A stretch of 64,000 nt of DNA, taken from positions 210,610-274,609 of the forward strand of contig VXIS01000024.1 in NCBI GenBank assembly GCA_008704415.1, given 5' to 3'. Position 1 is the first letter of the stretch; each line of letters begins with the position of its first letter. The notes under the pieces are model-generated. The model worked only from the letters and a program-made list of their open reading frames with translations. It was not told where the DNA came from and ran no database searches. This stretch comes from Sphaerosporella brunnea. Its lineage: Eukaryota; Ascomycota; Pezizomycetes; Pezizales; Pyronemataceae. Both the position numbers and the translations under genes were made by a program. Below, piece after piece: positions 22,159 to 33,344 of the stretch.

Positions 22159-22771
22159 ATGGAGGAGTCCCCGGCCATCATCTCGGCTACACAAGCCGCT
22201 TCAACCAGGTTCAAGATCTCAACCATTGTCTAATTTCTTCGGCCATATCCCGCCTCTGCCGTTGCGTCGGGCTGGGGAAAACCTTCGACAAGTATACCCC
22301 GCTTTCTTCCCAAACCATTCACAAATTACTAATAACTGCGCCCCAGAATCCGCAGCAAACGCCGCCTCCGTCGCGCTCGCAAACTCAACCAGCCGACCTT
22401 CTCGGAGCTAGAGGCGGACAACATCCAGCGGGTATCATGCCTGGCACGAGAAGGGCTAATAGAGCTCCCGGCGCATTTCGACCGGAAGAAACTCCCAGCG
22501 TTGCATTTACCGTGATGAAGCTGAGATTAAAGAGGGGTGGAAGGAGGTCGAGAGAAAGAAACGCAGGCAGCCCTCGGGCCGCGAAGCGACACAATCAACC
22601 CGGGGAAGTGCGCCTTCCTGGGCCCAAGTGGCTCGGGGCGGGGGTGTGAGCTTCAACTTTATTGGAGGAGCTGCTGACACCAAGCCGCACAAAGCACGCA
22701 AACCCAGGGGCGGGAGGAGGGGGGCAAGAAGGCGAAGGGGAAGGAGAAAGAGAAGGAGGAGTGAGGGAGTG
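22159..22771 (+). pseudogene. Damaged basic ORF with a frameshift
   Basis: A first exon MEESPAIISATQAASTR (donor GTTCAA at 22207) can be joined to a second exon after a TAATAAC branch site and CCAG acceptor near 22345. That exon reads RKLNQPTFSELEADNIQRVS and later FDRKKLPALHLP, and then meets TGATGA at 22511-22516. One frame over, the sequence continues open from 22514: DEAEIKEGWKEVERKKRRQP, then SAPSWAQVARGGGVSFNF, then an Arg/Gly-rich tail to a TGA at 22769. The break therefore needs one base removed or two added. It resembles a decayed nucleic-acid-binding protein, possibly gag-like from a retroelement, but I recognise no family. Confidence 0.4.
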
Positions 22772-24517
22772 AGGGAGTGAACATCAGTCTTTTCTGTATA
22801 CGAGTTGCGATTTCTTTGATTTTCTTTCCTTGAGAGAGCCGCAGGCCCCAGCAGTAGGCTTGCTCCCATGGAGCTTGTTCCTAAGGGGTAGCACAGTCTC
22901 TCTTCTACATATGCCATGATCGCATGCGGTCGAATGCAATATAGTTAAAACCAAACAAAAAAATACCGCCGTCGTATGAGGTTGTGGGAAATATTGAAAG
23001 GAGCGGGAAGGAGTGGTGGAGCAGTGAACGTGGGTGTAGGGAGATGTTGATATTGTTGGGGGTTGATCCTGAGCGGTGAGAGCCGCCGCCGCCGCGGATT
23101 CATTGAATATGTAGGTAGCGTGCTTAGGAATCCATTTCAGCGGAGTTTTGTCTTTTTCCTTCAGCGTTTATTTTGTTCAACAGGCGTCTTGGATTTTGGT
23201 TTGTGATGGGTTTGACATAATGATCGAGTGACAAATTGTGATTCTTCCGCGCACTACATATCACGGCTTTTCTTAATAAGCGGGGAATCACGGGAACGCG
23301 CCTCCTCCTCCTGCAACACCAGATTCAACACACCACGGCCCCAGAGGGTTGCGGTAGGCTGCAATGAGAAGGCACTTCAAGTGCTGGTTCGCCGTGTCAC
23401 CACAAAAGTCGCTTGCCAGAAAAAGGGATCGAACATCAACGACAGATCTAGAGTCCCCTCTTTCCAGTGGTTACATACAAAAAATACCAGCTCGCCGTGG
23501 GCTCAGGAAACAAGAGTTAGCCAAATCACAACAGGCTCAAATTGCACCTACTGCTTCGATTCAAGGTTCAAGGTATATGAGCTTCTGGCCGAACCAATAG
23601 AGTTGATCGTCTCCACTGCTCCGATCTACTGCATCACCAACCCATCCCATGGCCATGAGCTCGAGCCCCCTCGCCTGCCCGGCTACCAGCGGCCCAGTCC
23701 AGATCCAAACCAATAACGTTAACCAACCCCTTACCTCGCATCACAAGCAATCACCCGCCGTTCATACACAACCTCGGAATCGTCGTTCCTTAGCCCTCAA
23801 AGTGGGGCTGCGGCTGGAAATGTGATCGGTTTCCTGCGGCACCTTCACCCAAGCAAGGTGGACTCAAACACTCACCCATCCATTCCGCCATCCCGCTATC
23901 TACCTGTGGAAAAAAAGGAAACCTCAACAAAACGACGGCAGTTCGAATACATGCATATAGATATGCACATCGATAGTATTGGCATATTCGATGGGTATTG
24001 CATGTTTGCGTGTATATACGATTCGCCCCTCAAGTTCCCGATTCCTTGCAATCCTTTTCCCATGTACAAATATACAATCCCACCCACGAAAGTACATACA
24101 ACTGCCCACCTCCCCCCCCCCCCAAATGCACATGCAGCATCCTATACAACATATCTAATATACTCCTCTAGAGTAATATACTTCTATCGCTGTCGTAAAA
24201 AGAAGAAAGAATAAGAAGAGATGTGCCACCCATATGCAAAGAAAAAAAAGTCATCATTAGACATGAAAAGGTGGACAAGAACGGGGGCGGGGAACAGCAG
24301 CCCTGATATCAAATGAACCCGCCAAAAGAATATTATACTTCGACAATCATGACAGCATAAAGGTAACAAAAGCAACCCAACACCATGAGACAAAAGAAAT
24401 GAGAAAATCCCGCAGACCGCCAAAACAAAGAAAAAAAAAAGCATAACCTTATAAACCAAAACTCACACAACCCCAGTTTTCTGCATCTGTCGAATGCTCC
24501 CAAAAACGACAGAAAAC
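22772..24517. other. Intergenic region with one hairpin-repeat copy
   Basis: Contains the first copy of the 32-nt dispersed repeat and otherwise short biased ORFs. The last 350 bases are A-rich and are likely the IDO trailer. Confidence 0.5.
22911..22942 (+). repeat. Dispersed 32-nt hairpin repeat, copy 1
   Basis: Matches 57891-57922 at 29 of 32 positions with the same strand orientation. The core GATCGC-AT-GCGGTC can fold into a six-pair stem with one T:G or mismatch position; in the other copy the stem is perfect. Located 140 bases after the damaged ORF at 22159-22771. Confidence 0.75.
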
Positions 24518-26225
24518 CTAGTAGTGACATATGCCACCAACGTCATCACCAGACTCCCAGTCGATATCCCAGTTTCCAGCCAGGCCGACTCCGTTTCTGG
24601 ACGCCGGTGCGTCGTCGAAATCGTTCACCTTGCATGACCTAACGGCGTAATTTACCGGACTGCTGCTTCGAGGAGTGGAACCAGGGGTTGACGAGGGTGT
24701 CACGCCTCTTGATCGCGCCTGGTATGACTGAAGCTTGGAGGTTGTCTTTGACCAGACTCCTGTAGCCGGCTCCATGGTCTCGTCGCGTGACTGCTTCAAG
24801 AAAGGCATAAGAGCAGTACCGCCGGTTCCTTTGAGACCTTTTTTGGCTGCCTCGCCTTTAGCGAGTCCCAAGAAGTTGGTAGGCGTATCCGAAGTCTGGA
24901 TCGCCATTTCCTTCGCAGTGTCGGTTGCAGCTGCAGCTGCAGCCGCCAACCACTTCCTTTTTGATTCCTGGGACATAATCACGATGTAGCGAGACACAAC
25001 CTGCAAGTGCTTATCCCGGAAACTGGAAAGAGCCCGCAGGCACTCGTCGTATGCGGTAGCCAGGACCGTGCTCTCCTGGTGCGCCTCAACGTAGCTGCGG
25101 ATGTTGGCGACGGTTGTTAGATGCTCCAAGAATCTTCGGTGCGGGCCGGGCATGTATGACCTCATCTCCTGCAGCGTAATTGTTAGCTTATCCGTCGCAA
25201 ACCGAGAATCCATGCAAGGTTCAATAACAGCTTGAGACAACGCACCTCAATAAAGTTATGCCCTGGCTTTGGGGCGTGTCCGTCTGAATTAGCGGCGGGT
25301 GGATCTTTCTTGATCCCGGTAGGTCGGTGTTGCACGCCCAATGCGATGTCAAAGAATTGGATGAGCGAGCTCTGTGCGTTACTGCCTCCCGCGTATTGTC
25401 GGTACTCTTCTTTGCCGCTTCCATCCTCAAATATCACTCCATGAGGTAAACCGGCTGCTTGCATGTTCTTCGAACCGGCTAAAAACGGGCGAATCTGGAA
25501 ATAGAATGCCCGGGGAGTGCAATGCTCGGTCATGCGTCCCAACAACTCTCGCAGATCCATAATCCGCTCAGCAAATGCAGTGAGGCATTCTGATACGGTC
25601 AAACTGTCACCTCTCCTGGCAGCCTTCATTGCCTCGATGATCAGCTGTATGGTGGGAGCTCCCCGTGCCTCAATAGCCACCGACACTAAGTAGAACCATG
25701 ACTCATCCATCGTGCCCGTGAATGTGATTAAGGTGGTCAGGTTTTCAAGCATATCGATAGGCCCAGCTGGGTATATGGGTTGGAAATTCCACAAACAGCA
25801 GGCAGCGTATGTAACCACTGGAGGAACCTCCAGGTGTTCTGAAATTTCGAGAAACGGAATTGAAACGCATTTCGGCAGTCTCTGTGACATCTACGTCAGA
25901 AGTTGTGATGACTACGGATCAACGGAGCACTAACATCTTTCGCCTTCTCAAGACCCCAAATATACGAATTTGTGATGAACCCCAACATCACATATGCTCG
26001 CCGCCATTCGGCCTCCGTACACAAGCGTGACGTCGACAACAACGGCAGCTCGTCAACAGCCAACCGGATCTCCTTGCTAGCAAGCAAAGACCGCAGGTTC
26101 GCCGCAAGATCTTCCCACGGTTTGTAATAGGGGTCGGGTAGTCTATCGAGTGGTGGCTCGGCCGGCAGGAATCCGTTCTCGACCGAGATCTGGTAGTCGG
26201 CGATGTTTGGTAGAGGAGGAATCAT
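24518..26225 (-). CDS. BNA2: Indoleamine 2,3-dioxygenase
   Basis: Haem enzyme opening the indole ring of L-tryptophan to N-formylkynurenine, the first step of the kynurenine route to NAD. Exons 26225-25935, 25890-25246 and 25168-24518 join in phase (528 aa). Family motifs in order: a YxPW-like start (YYKPWEDLAANL), LPFxE-like SIPFLEISEHL, CLWNFQPIYP, RPFLAGSKNM, FDIALGVQH, YMPGPHRRFLEHL, and DKHLQVVSRYI, whose His is the expected proximal haem ligand. The C-terminal 90 residues after KTTSKLQ are Ser/Thr-rich and unlike mammalian IDO; such extensions are common in fungal paralogues. Fungi often hold several IDO genes, so the symbol is given by family. No other kynurenine gene is adjacent. Confidence 0.95.
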
Positions 26226-27987
26226 TGTAGCAGGATGTAATGATTACGCTGACAGACGTATCGGAACGAATGAGTTCTTCCTCGCTAGGAGGTGGCGAGA
26301 GGTGGGGTAGATATAGCGTTTCTACGGCCGGGGTCCTATGCCGGCGTTGGATCACTTTCAAAATTCGTTTTATTTGCGAAGTTTAAGCTGGTGGGGGTGG
26401 TGTGATATGTAGTCTGGGTGGGAAGAAGGCGGCGGGGTGTGTGGGGAGGGGGGGGTGTAGATACTTTTTTTTTTTCAGTAAGAAGGAAGGCACGCGAGAA
26501 GGCCCCCGCTGATAAATCCGAAGAGAGTGTAGTCGGGGTATGGTGCCTTTATGACAGACTGACGCGGCGAGTCGTGCGAGTGGCGTATGGTCAGCTTTTA
26601 TAGCGGGATTAGACATTGCCGGGCAGCGGGATCGAGGCTAGGTATCCAAGGGATGGTGCAAGGCAATAATTTTGCGCGGAGTGGGCGGGGAGGAGGGGGG
26701 ATGCGGCGGGGCATCTGTGGATGCATAGCCTCCGAGTGCTTCTTTTGCCTTTTCGTGCCAAAAGCTTAGGAGATCCATGTCAGTGTTCAGAGATCGCGAA
26801 AATCTGGCCGCCAGGAACCCCACCAACGGCGGCGGCGTTGATGCGAGCCGGCATTGCCGCATTGGTGCGCACACATAGTTAGCAGACGGTGGATCTTTGC
26901 TGTCTTGACTTGACGTCTGACCGAATGTGCCTGGCAAGAACAGCTCTGGAAGGCGCGGGACTGGGAGATTTTGCGTGGCAAAATGTGCGAAGAGAGTCAA
27001 GCGGCGAAGAGGTGGAGAGAAATTTCGTCGGATGACATCGGCACCCTGTTCACATCATCGCGCGTAACCGTTGTGATAAACCACCTAAGCCGCGGGTGCT
27101 ACATAAGTGAAGAAACGTAAACCCCGAGAGCGACCTCTGTAAAATCCGAGACCAGGAGGGTCCTCGGAAGCAATCCTTTTCCGTGCCATCGAGTTCATCG
27201 GAAAAAAAAAAAAATACTATGTGGCTTACTAAAACGGGGCATCTTGAAGCCAACTTCATCTTCAAGCCAAGTTCATCCCATACCCCGCCCCCGCCGGGAG
27301 ACAGCCCATTTAGCCGCGAAAAGCGATGCCCCACACGTGGGCTTTATCTTGGGTTATCTGATCCTCTCTTGCATCAATCAATTCTATCTCTTTGGTGGTG
27401 TCTCAGTTGTTGTCGAACTACTAGAGAACTATCTAGAGACATCTCATGGCATGAAACACTCAGACGCATCCAAAAGCTCGGGTACTACTCTAACACTCGG
27501 CCGGTGAGACGCATTCGGCCGGCCATGAATCATCTCAGCGTCGGGAAGTTACCAACCATTTCGCACCATCGAATACGGGGGCTTGTTTCGTTTCCAGCCC
27601 CAATTTCAATGTGATACTCAGCTGCGATCCCGGCCCATTGTTACCCCCTTCATCCTAGCCTGGTACTTTCTCCAGCACTTGATGGAAACTGCCAGACCGA
27701 TCTACGACGGCCGAGTGATAGCTGATGCTGTGAGGCCAGCTAGCATTCGCTGCCACTCAGACAGATTCAGTATGCAAATGGTTAAGGTTCATGCAAACCC
27801 CGCACGTGTCGCATTGCTTGTTTTATCGAGGTTACCCAAACGCCATCAGTCCATGAAATTTCCATCTGCCCGACGTACGTCAGCAACGAAAAGCAATATC
27901 AAGATCAAATCGCATCCGCAAATCCATATGTCCGGCCTCCACAATGCACAAATATGTCATACTCGTTACGGCCTTCTCCGCAACCCC
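26226..27987. other. Intergenic region with a weak minus-strand candidate
   Basis: Apart from the candidate listed at 26638-27000 this region has short biased ORFs only. The plus-strand ORF at 27583-28233 overlaps the 3' exon of the MEIOB-like gene and is its shadow. Confidence 0.4.
26638..27000 (-). CDS. Possible 3' exon of an unknown gene
   Basis: An open minus-strand segment reads LPVPRLPELFLPGTFGQ and later MDLLSFWHEKAKEALGGYAS before a Pro-rich end and stop. The composition is protein-like, and the frame extends upstream to about 27047 with Arg-rich sequence resembling a mitochondrial presequence. No ATG lies in frame, so a 5' exon would be needed. Unrecognised; it may be chance. Confidence 0.25.
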   Translation of the reverse strand: MTLFAHFATQNLPVPRLPELFLPGTFGQTSSQDSKDPPSANYVCAPMRQCRLASTPPPLVGFLAARFSRSLNTDMDLLSFWHEKAKEALGGYASTDAPPHPPSSPPTPRKIIALHHPLDT

Positions 27988-29790
27988 TCAGGACGGTACC
28001 ACATCCCAGACTGCGATCTTTCCAATCTCGGGATCCCATCCAAAGGCGAGGTTGATGCGCATGAAGAGAAAGAACTCGTCGAAGTACCTCAGGACTTCGG
28101 GACTCGTATTCTCAGAGAGTTCCTTGACGTTACGACCAAGGAGGCTCTCCCATGCTTGCTCCGACCAGATCATACTGCCCCCAGAAACACAACCGGTTTC
28201 ATCGCTGATGCGACCAACCTGAAACACTTTTAGCCATGTCGATATGAGAGCTTACAGAGTGAAAAAATACGATATTAGGATTTGGGCGCATCGATTCAAT
28301 GGGCTGGTCGCACTTCCTGCACCCAGGCGAGAGCTCGTTCGTGAAGACAGTGAAGCCGCAGCTGTTGTGCCGTTAGCAGTTTCGAGGGAAGCCAGCCTAA
28401 GAGTTCACAATTACCAGCTTCCGCAAAGCAGCATATTGCGGCGGTATCTGTGCCATCGTTAGTGGGCTTGTTTATCCGGGAAAATCACAGCAAGAGGTCC
28501 TACAGGCTCGAAACATTGATTTCAGTAATCACCACATTCAGCCATCCCACACACTGCCCAGCAGGTAACTGGTTAACATATGCATCGATATTCCTGGAAT
28601 ACTTGTCGATATCACCAAAGGTGAACTTCATCCTCTGCTCTCCATAGAGAGCGGCCTTCCAGTCAAACTCATCGTAAGGGAACGGTGCACAAATGTCTGG
28701 CTTGCGGAGAAGTTTCTGAGCATAGGTACGGAGCCACTGAGTGTCTCTGTGGATGGGGTCGACACAAACAAGGGTCGCCGGACCACATGTAAGCTGTACA
28801 TCCCTTCGCCATAACTTCAAGGACGGACTCGCCAGGAGCAAAACAGTCTTAGAGATTTCCCACGTGTCAGCGGTTGAAACCATGGAGCCCCACAGCGTCA
28901 AAGTTCCCTCCATGCTGTCGTCGAAGACGCCTATATCCCGCTTTTCGACCGTTCCGCCGTCTTTCTTCGGAACTACACGATGGTGAGCCAGCGGATTTGG
29001 TTTCGTCCAAAAGAGGGTGATATTTCCATACTAGTTTTCTTTGCTCCTTTCTTTGAAACGTATCAGCCCATCACAGCATCTCACACGAAAGCTCATACTT
29101 ACCCATTTAACACACACCATCAACCTATGGCCGGGAGTATCCGATCCAGTCTCGACAAAACATTTGAGGGGCATCAGTTTCTCCAACTTCCCTTCTTCAT
29201 CCATTCCAATGGGCACTCTGAAGTCCGCCCAATTTTCATCGCTGTCAGCCAGGAACTCCACATTAGCGGACTTATCGGTGTCAGAAACGCTGATCATGAA
29301 TTTCGCAGCACTACTCTCTGACTCTTCGCTTGAAAGAGCAGAAACAAAGGTTGTGTGCACTGTGGCCAGTGCTCCAAGCTTCACACGATGTGTTGCGGCC
29401 AGCGGACGAGTGAGCCAGAATTTGATCTAACAGCCGTCAGCACCACAAGGTAAAAAACCGAGAGAGAAGACTGTATACATCGATAGATCCGGTTTCGTCC
29501 ATCAATGCCATCCGAAGGAGAATCTTAGCTGCTGTAGCAAGCTTACTGTTCTTTTCCACCTCGCGGTAATTGGCGACTCGGCCCGTGAAGGTGATACGGC
29601 CAGGGCCCGGTTGGATCTGGCCAATTTTGACTTGTTTGTAAACGATGCCGGCTGGTAGGGACCAGGATTTTGCCGGGGAAGCTGGGAGGTCCTCTATGAT
29701 ACGGCGCTTTTTGGAGGGAGCAGGTGGGAAGAAGGCTTGAATTGTCGAGTTCTGTTGCTTCCTCCCCATTTTGAGAGGAGTTGTAGGCAT
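27988..29790 (-). CDS. RPA70/MEIOB-like OB-fold protein, probable meiotic ssDNA-binding factor
   Basis: Six exons join in one frame: 29790-29479, 29426-29103, 29030-28504, 28447-28415, 28361-28256, 28218-27988 (510 aa; introns 37-72 nt, including a 33-nt exon). Domains: a PIP-box-like start NSTIQAFFPP with basic residues after it; a first OB-fold (GRITFTGRVANYREVE ... RMALMDETGSIDIKFWLTRP); a second with FDDSMEGTLTLWGSMV and VDPIHRDTQWLRTYAQKLL; and a third interrupted by a CX2C...CX2C zinc ribbon (CGSCCGFTVF ... CRKCDQ), followed by VGRISDETG and EVLRYFDEFFLFMRINLAF. Order, length and the missing RPA70 N-terminal domain fit animal MEIOB (Hold'em), which acts with SPATA22 and RPA in meiotic recombination. 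Divergent from NOP16 over 257 bases. The meiotic role is inferred. Confidence 0.8.
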
Positions 29791-30047
29791 GCTTTAGATT
29801 ACTTATATAGAGTGTAAATAGTTTAGTATGTATGAGATTCGAGGTAGGAGATAGGAGATATGGGGGGTGTTGTGTTGTTCCAAGTGTCACCAAGGGAGTG
29901 GGAGGTGAGAGTTGCATGTTTACTTCTTCACCAACAATCACTCCACAACAACTGCCAAGACGCTACCCCATCAACTCAAAAATTTCAACCAACCTCAACC
30001 CAATCTCACCAGCTTCCCACATCCCCAGCGTACAAAACAACTCCACC
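29791..30047. promoter_or_regulatory. Divergent promoter, MEIOB-like gene and NOP16
   Basis: 257 bases separate the two start codons, which point away from each other. The NOP16 side is CA/CT-rich; the other side is AT-rich (TTATATAGAGTG). No specific operator was recognised. Confidence 0.5.
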
Positions 30048-30732
30048 ATGGGTCGCGAACTCCAGAAAAAGAAGAACCGTTCCTCAAATCCCAAAGTCAC
30101 GCGGCGCAAAAACACACGCGTCCACAAGATCAAAACCTTCGGTAATGAGATTATCAAGAACAACTGGTACGTCTCTCTATGTGACGTTCGAGCAATCCAG
30201 AGCTGATGGATGTAAAAATAGGGACAAATCTCAAACTCTCTCCCAGAACTACCAGCGCCTCGGTCTTTCCAGTCGTTTGAATGCCTCCTCATGGTGTGCA
30301 CCTGCCTCCTCCGCCTTCACTCCCAGCGTTGCCCCCAAGGTTGCGCCCAAGAAGCTGCAACCCGGAGAAGCCAAAATTATCCGCGATGAGAAGGGGGCGA
30401 TAGTCCGGATTGAGCACGCGCCTACTGCGGAGGATGTGCTTGACGACGACGAGTGGACAGGATTTGCGGACGACAATGCTGGGGAACTAAAGACGGAGGT
30501 GGTGCGGCAGCTGGAGGCGTTGGCGGCGTCGGAGGTGAAGACTGAGCGGACACAGAGCGAGCGTGAACGGGAGTGGATTGAGAGTTTGGTGGCCAAGTAT
30601 GGCCGGGATTTCAAGAAAATGTCGCGCGACAGGAAGTTGAATCCGTTCCAGCAAACCGAGGGAGATATTCGCAGACGTGTTGCGAAGTGGGAGAAGAAAT
30701 ATGGTGGAGCGATGGTGGAGACACCAGCTTAA
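30048..30732 (+). CDS. NOP16: Nucleolar protein 16, 60S biogenesis factor
   Basis: Assembly factor of pre-60S ribosomal particles in the nucleolus. Exons 30048-30166 and 30222-30732 join inside a Trp codon (209 aa). The start MGRELQKKKNRSSNPKVTR and IKTFGNEIIKNNWDKSQTLS are the NOP16 hallmark, in which the conserved W-D-K follows the intron. Then come YQRLGLSSRLN, a variable acidic middle and the conserved end WIESLVAKYGRDFKKMSRDR, KLNPFQQTEGDIRRRVAKW. Length is normal. Expected to be co-regulated with other ribosome-biogenesis genes. Confidence 0.95.
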
Positions 30733-30976
30733 TGTGGTGGGGATTATGCTGTCTGTGTGTACATTGGGGCTTTCTACCTCCACGGCGTTTTGGGTTGGTG
30801 TTGCGTTTCTGCGATTTAAAAGTCATCTGATTCATGATTCCATGCGTGGCGAGCTTCGTGGTTTAGCGCTGTGATCTTGATTTGGTGATGCTGAATACTT
30901 AGGTGCAATGTTATGCTCTCCGTTATGGAAGAACTGACGAAAAATAGTCTCTAACCAAATAATCAAACGCCATCAA

Positions 30977-31852
30977 CTACTCCTCTCCATCCACCCACCC
31001 TCCAGGCGCGGTATAGCCTCCTTCCAACACCTCTGCCAGATCCCGAAGCACATCTGCCAGCCCCTCACTAAGCACTCCAGCCGCCTCCTTATTGCCACCA
31101 GTATACCTCTCCAGCACCCCAGCTTCAAACACCACCGGCGTCTCAGGCAACCGCTTCAACACAACCAAGTACTCATGCAAGCTACTGACCGCCTCCCTGT
31201 TCATACCCCTCATCAACCTCCTCGCCTGGCGCTGTATTTGCTGCGTAGAGTTTTGCCCCATATTCAACGCCACCGTATGCTGGGTATACAACGCCAAATA
31301 CCGTACCACAACGTCCAGTGCCTCAGGCGAAAGCTGTGGCGGCGGTTCGGGGGTGGGCTTGAGGATCGCAGGCAGCGACAGCGCGGGGAGGGACGGGAGA
31401 TGCGATAGAAACCATCCTCCTCCGCCTTCGCCTCCTTCTGGCTTTGCCGGTGGTACTTGCGATATTGGCACCAGCGCACGATTATCGCTGCTGCGAGAGG
31501 GAGAGGCGCCGGTGTAAGAGTGCACCTGTCGTCTCCGGCGGCGTCGCTGTCGCTCGCTGTCGCTATCGCCGGAACTGTATGTATCTTTATCTTTGGCTTT
31601 ATTTTCCTGTTCATCATCGCCACCCCCACCAACCCAAAGCCGCGGCAACAGCCCTGTCAATGCCGACAAATAGCCACCCGTAGTAGCTGCGGCGGTAGCT
31701 GCTGGGGCGGGGCGATCAGGTTCCGCATAGTGGACTTCGTAATCCCCGTCGAGGTAGTCAAAGACGTTGGGTTCGGTGCGAGCGCGGCTGCGGGTGGGTG
31801 TTCGAGATGGGGGTATGTGCTGGTTGGGAGTGCGGCGCGGACGTGAGGCCAT
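30977..31852 (-). CDS. Hypothetical basic/low-complexity protein (291 aa)
   Basis: Single-exon ORF from ATG at 31852 to a TAA. The N-terminus is Arg/Pro/Thr-rich (MASRPRRTPNQHIPPSRTPT), followed by a short acidic stretch (FDYLDGDYEVHYAEPD), an Arg cluster (ERQRRRRRRQVH) usable as a nuclear signal, and a more ordered C-terminal half predicted to be helical (LSPEALDVVVRYLALYTQH ... REAVSSLHEYLVVLKRLPET ... LADVLRDLAEVLEGGY). No family is recognised. It faces NOP16 tail to tail over 244 bases. The good C-terminal composition argues that it is a gene. Confidence 0.6.
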   Translation of the reverse strand: MASRPRRTPNQHIPPSRTPTRSRARTEPNVFDYLDGDYEVHYAEPDRPAPAATAAATTGGYLSALTGLLPRLWVGGGGDDEQENKAKDKDTYSSGDSDSERQRRRRRRQVHSYTGASPSRSSDNRALVPISQVPPAKPEGGEGGGGWFLSHLPSLPALSLPAILKPTPEPPPQLSPEALDVVVRYLALYTQHTVALNMGQNSTQQIQRQARRLMRGMNREAVSSLHEYLVVLKRLPETPVVFEAGVLERYTGGNKEAAGVLSEGLADVLRDLAEVLEGGYTAPGGWVDGEE

Positions 31853-32191
31853 CTGTTAACGTTTTGTTCTGTTTGGTTTGCATCGGGAGATGTGGAGATG
31901 ATATGTCGGGAGATGGCAACGTGGGGTCAGGTGCGACAGGGCTGAGCTGGGATCATGGCATGCAGGGTCACATACGTAGGCTGTCGACGTAACGCACCGT
32001 CGTTCTACACAAAAATCCGACACCCAAACGCAGCCTTAGAGTACCCATCGGCTACGGCTCGGCTACGGCTTTCAAGATAGATTACCATATCACTGAAGAT
32101 GGATGGATGGATGGAAAACTTCGTACCAGGTCATGTGTAGTCACTCGGACATTAGGTCTGTTTGACATCCACGTCCTCGTCAAGTCGCAAT
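31853..32191. other. Short intergenic region
   Basis: Promoter side of the 30977-31852 gene and 3' side of KTI12. Contains a GATG repeat near 32100. No gene seen. Confidence 0.5.
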
Positions 32192-33344
32192 TCACTCGAA
32201 TCTTGAATTAAAGTATTCTACGAATAGCTCTCTAACCCTATCCTTGCCCACGACGTGTGATCTGTTTAACTTCATGTAATCCCTTCTCACGCCCTGCAGC
32301 TGTGATGGCGTGAGATGGTTGGCCGGAAGTTGCAATGGCTGCGCACAAGTTAGCACCTGAATCGACATAACTATGGAAGGATACGTACAATATTGCATCC
32401 GGGCACAGGCAGAGTTCCTCCACCTCCGGAGTTCCTCTGATGCTCTTGAACCAACGAGACTATCTCCTGGGTAGTCTTTCCAAGCTCATGCAGATAGTCG
32501 CCCTCAGCCGCCGGTTTCTGCATTCCCATTAGCGCTCCGAGACCTAGAAAAAAAAACTTGTACTCACCAAAACTGTCGCTTGGTTAGCCTTAACCATGAT
32601 GCCCTTCCCAGCCATTGCATTCCAGATCCCCTCCAGATCCGGCTTCTCGTCTATATAAGGCACCGTAAAAAGCGGGCTATCCCACCTGGCCATTCCATTC
32701 GGCTCTTCATACCGGAAAATCAAGTTCTTCAGGATATCCTCGGGATACTGTCCGGCGCCTCCCTGCGCGGGAGCATCCTCTAGTTTCCCAAGCTGCGGCG
32801 TAGCAGCACCTTCATCCGCCGCATCGAAAGCATGACCGAACGGCGTCTCCCCGCCTCTGGCCGAGTTCCACAGTCTACACGAATCCGCGGGAGCCGCAAC
32901 ATGGACCTCTTAGGCTATCAGCGTCCCTTTCTCCCCAATACCATCTCAGATGAAACCTACCACACAGCTCGGGGTCAACACCGCCTTCGCCTCACAGAAC
33001 AACTGGTATCTCATTCCCTTGATGTAATTTAGCCCATCGGCGATCACGACGTCGTCTTTGCTCAGCAGCCGTTTGATAGTCGAGTACTCCGTGGCACGGG
33101 CCTCCTTTTCAGCTCGCGCATCGCGGTATACAATGCGCGAGAGCGATAGCGACTCGGTATTGACAATGTGGACACGGAGACGCGATTCGCGGGATCCTGG
33201 CGCGGCCGCGGCAATGCGCTCGTTGAAGTAGGCGGCGATTTGGTTTGCGCGGGTGGTTTTGCCGGAGCACGGGTAGCCAGAGATGATGATTAACTGCGAG
33301 TGTCAGCGGTGAAACAGTAGAAACGAGGCTTCACTCACCGGCAT
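32192..33344 (-). CDS. KTI12: KTI12, Elongator-associated P-loop protein
   Basis: ATPase that binds tRNA and Elongator and is needed for wobble-uridine modification. Five exons join in phase: 33344-33339 (only ATG CCG), 33293-32961, 32906-32568, 32517-32389, 32338-32192; 317 aa. The P-loop follows directly: LIIISGYPCSGKTTRANQIA. Other family landmarks are VHIVNTESLS, DVVIADGLNYIKGMRYQLFC, PSCVVHVAAP, IFRYEEPNGMARWDSPLF and the C-terminal DYMKLNRSHVVGKDRVRELF, which resembles tRNA-Sec kinase. All residues of the Walker A motif are present. The two-codon first exon gives the universal MPLIIISG start. Confidence 0.95.

Noticed and set aside
27583..28233. 216-aa plus-strand ORF
   Set aside because: It overlaps the conserved last exon of the MEIOB-like gene on the other strand; composition is that of a shadow frame.
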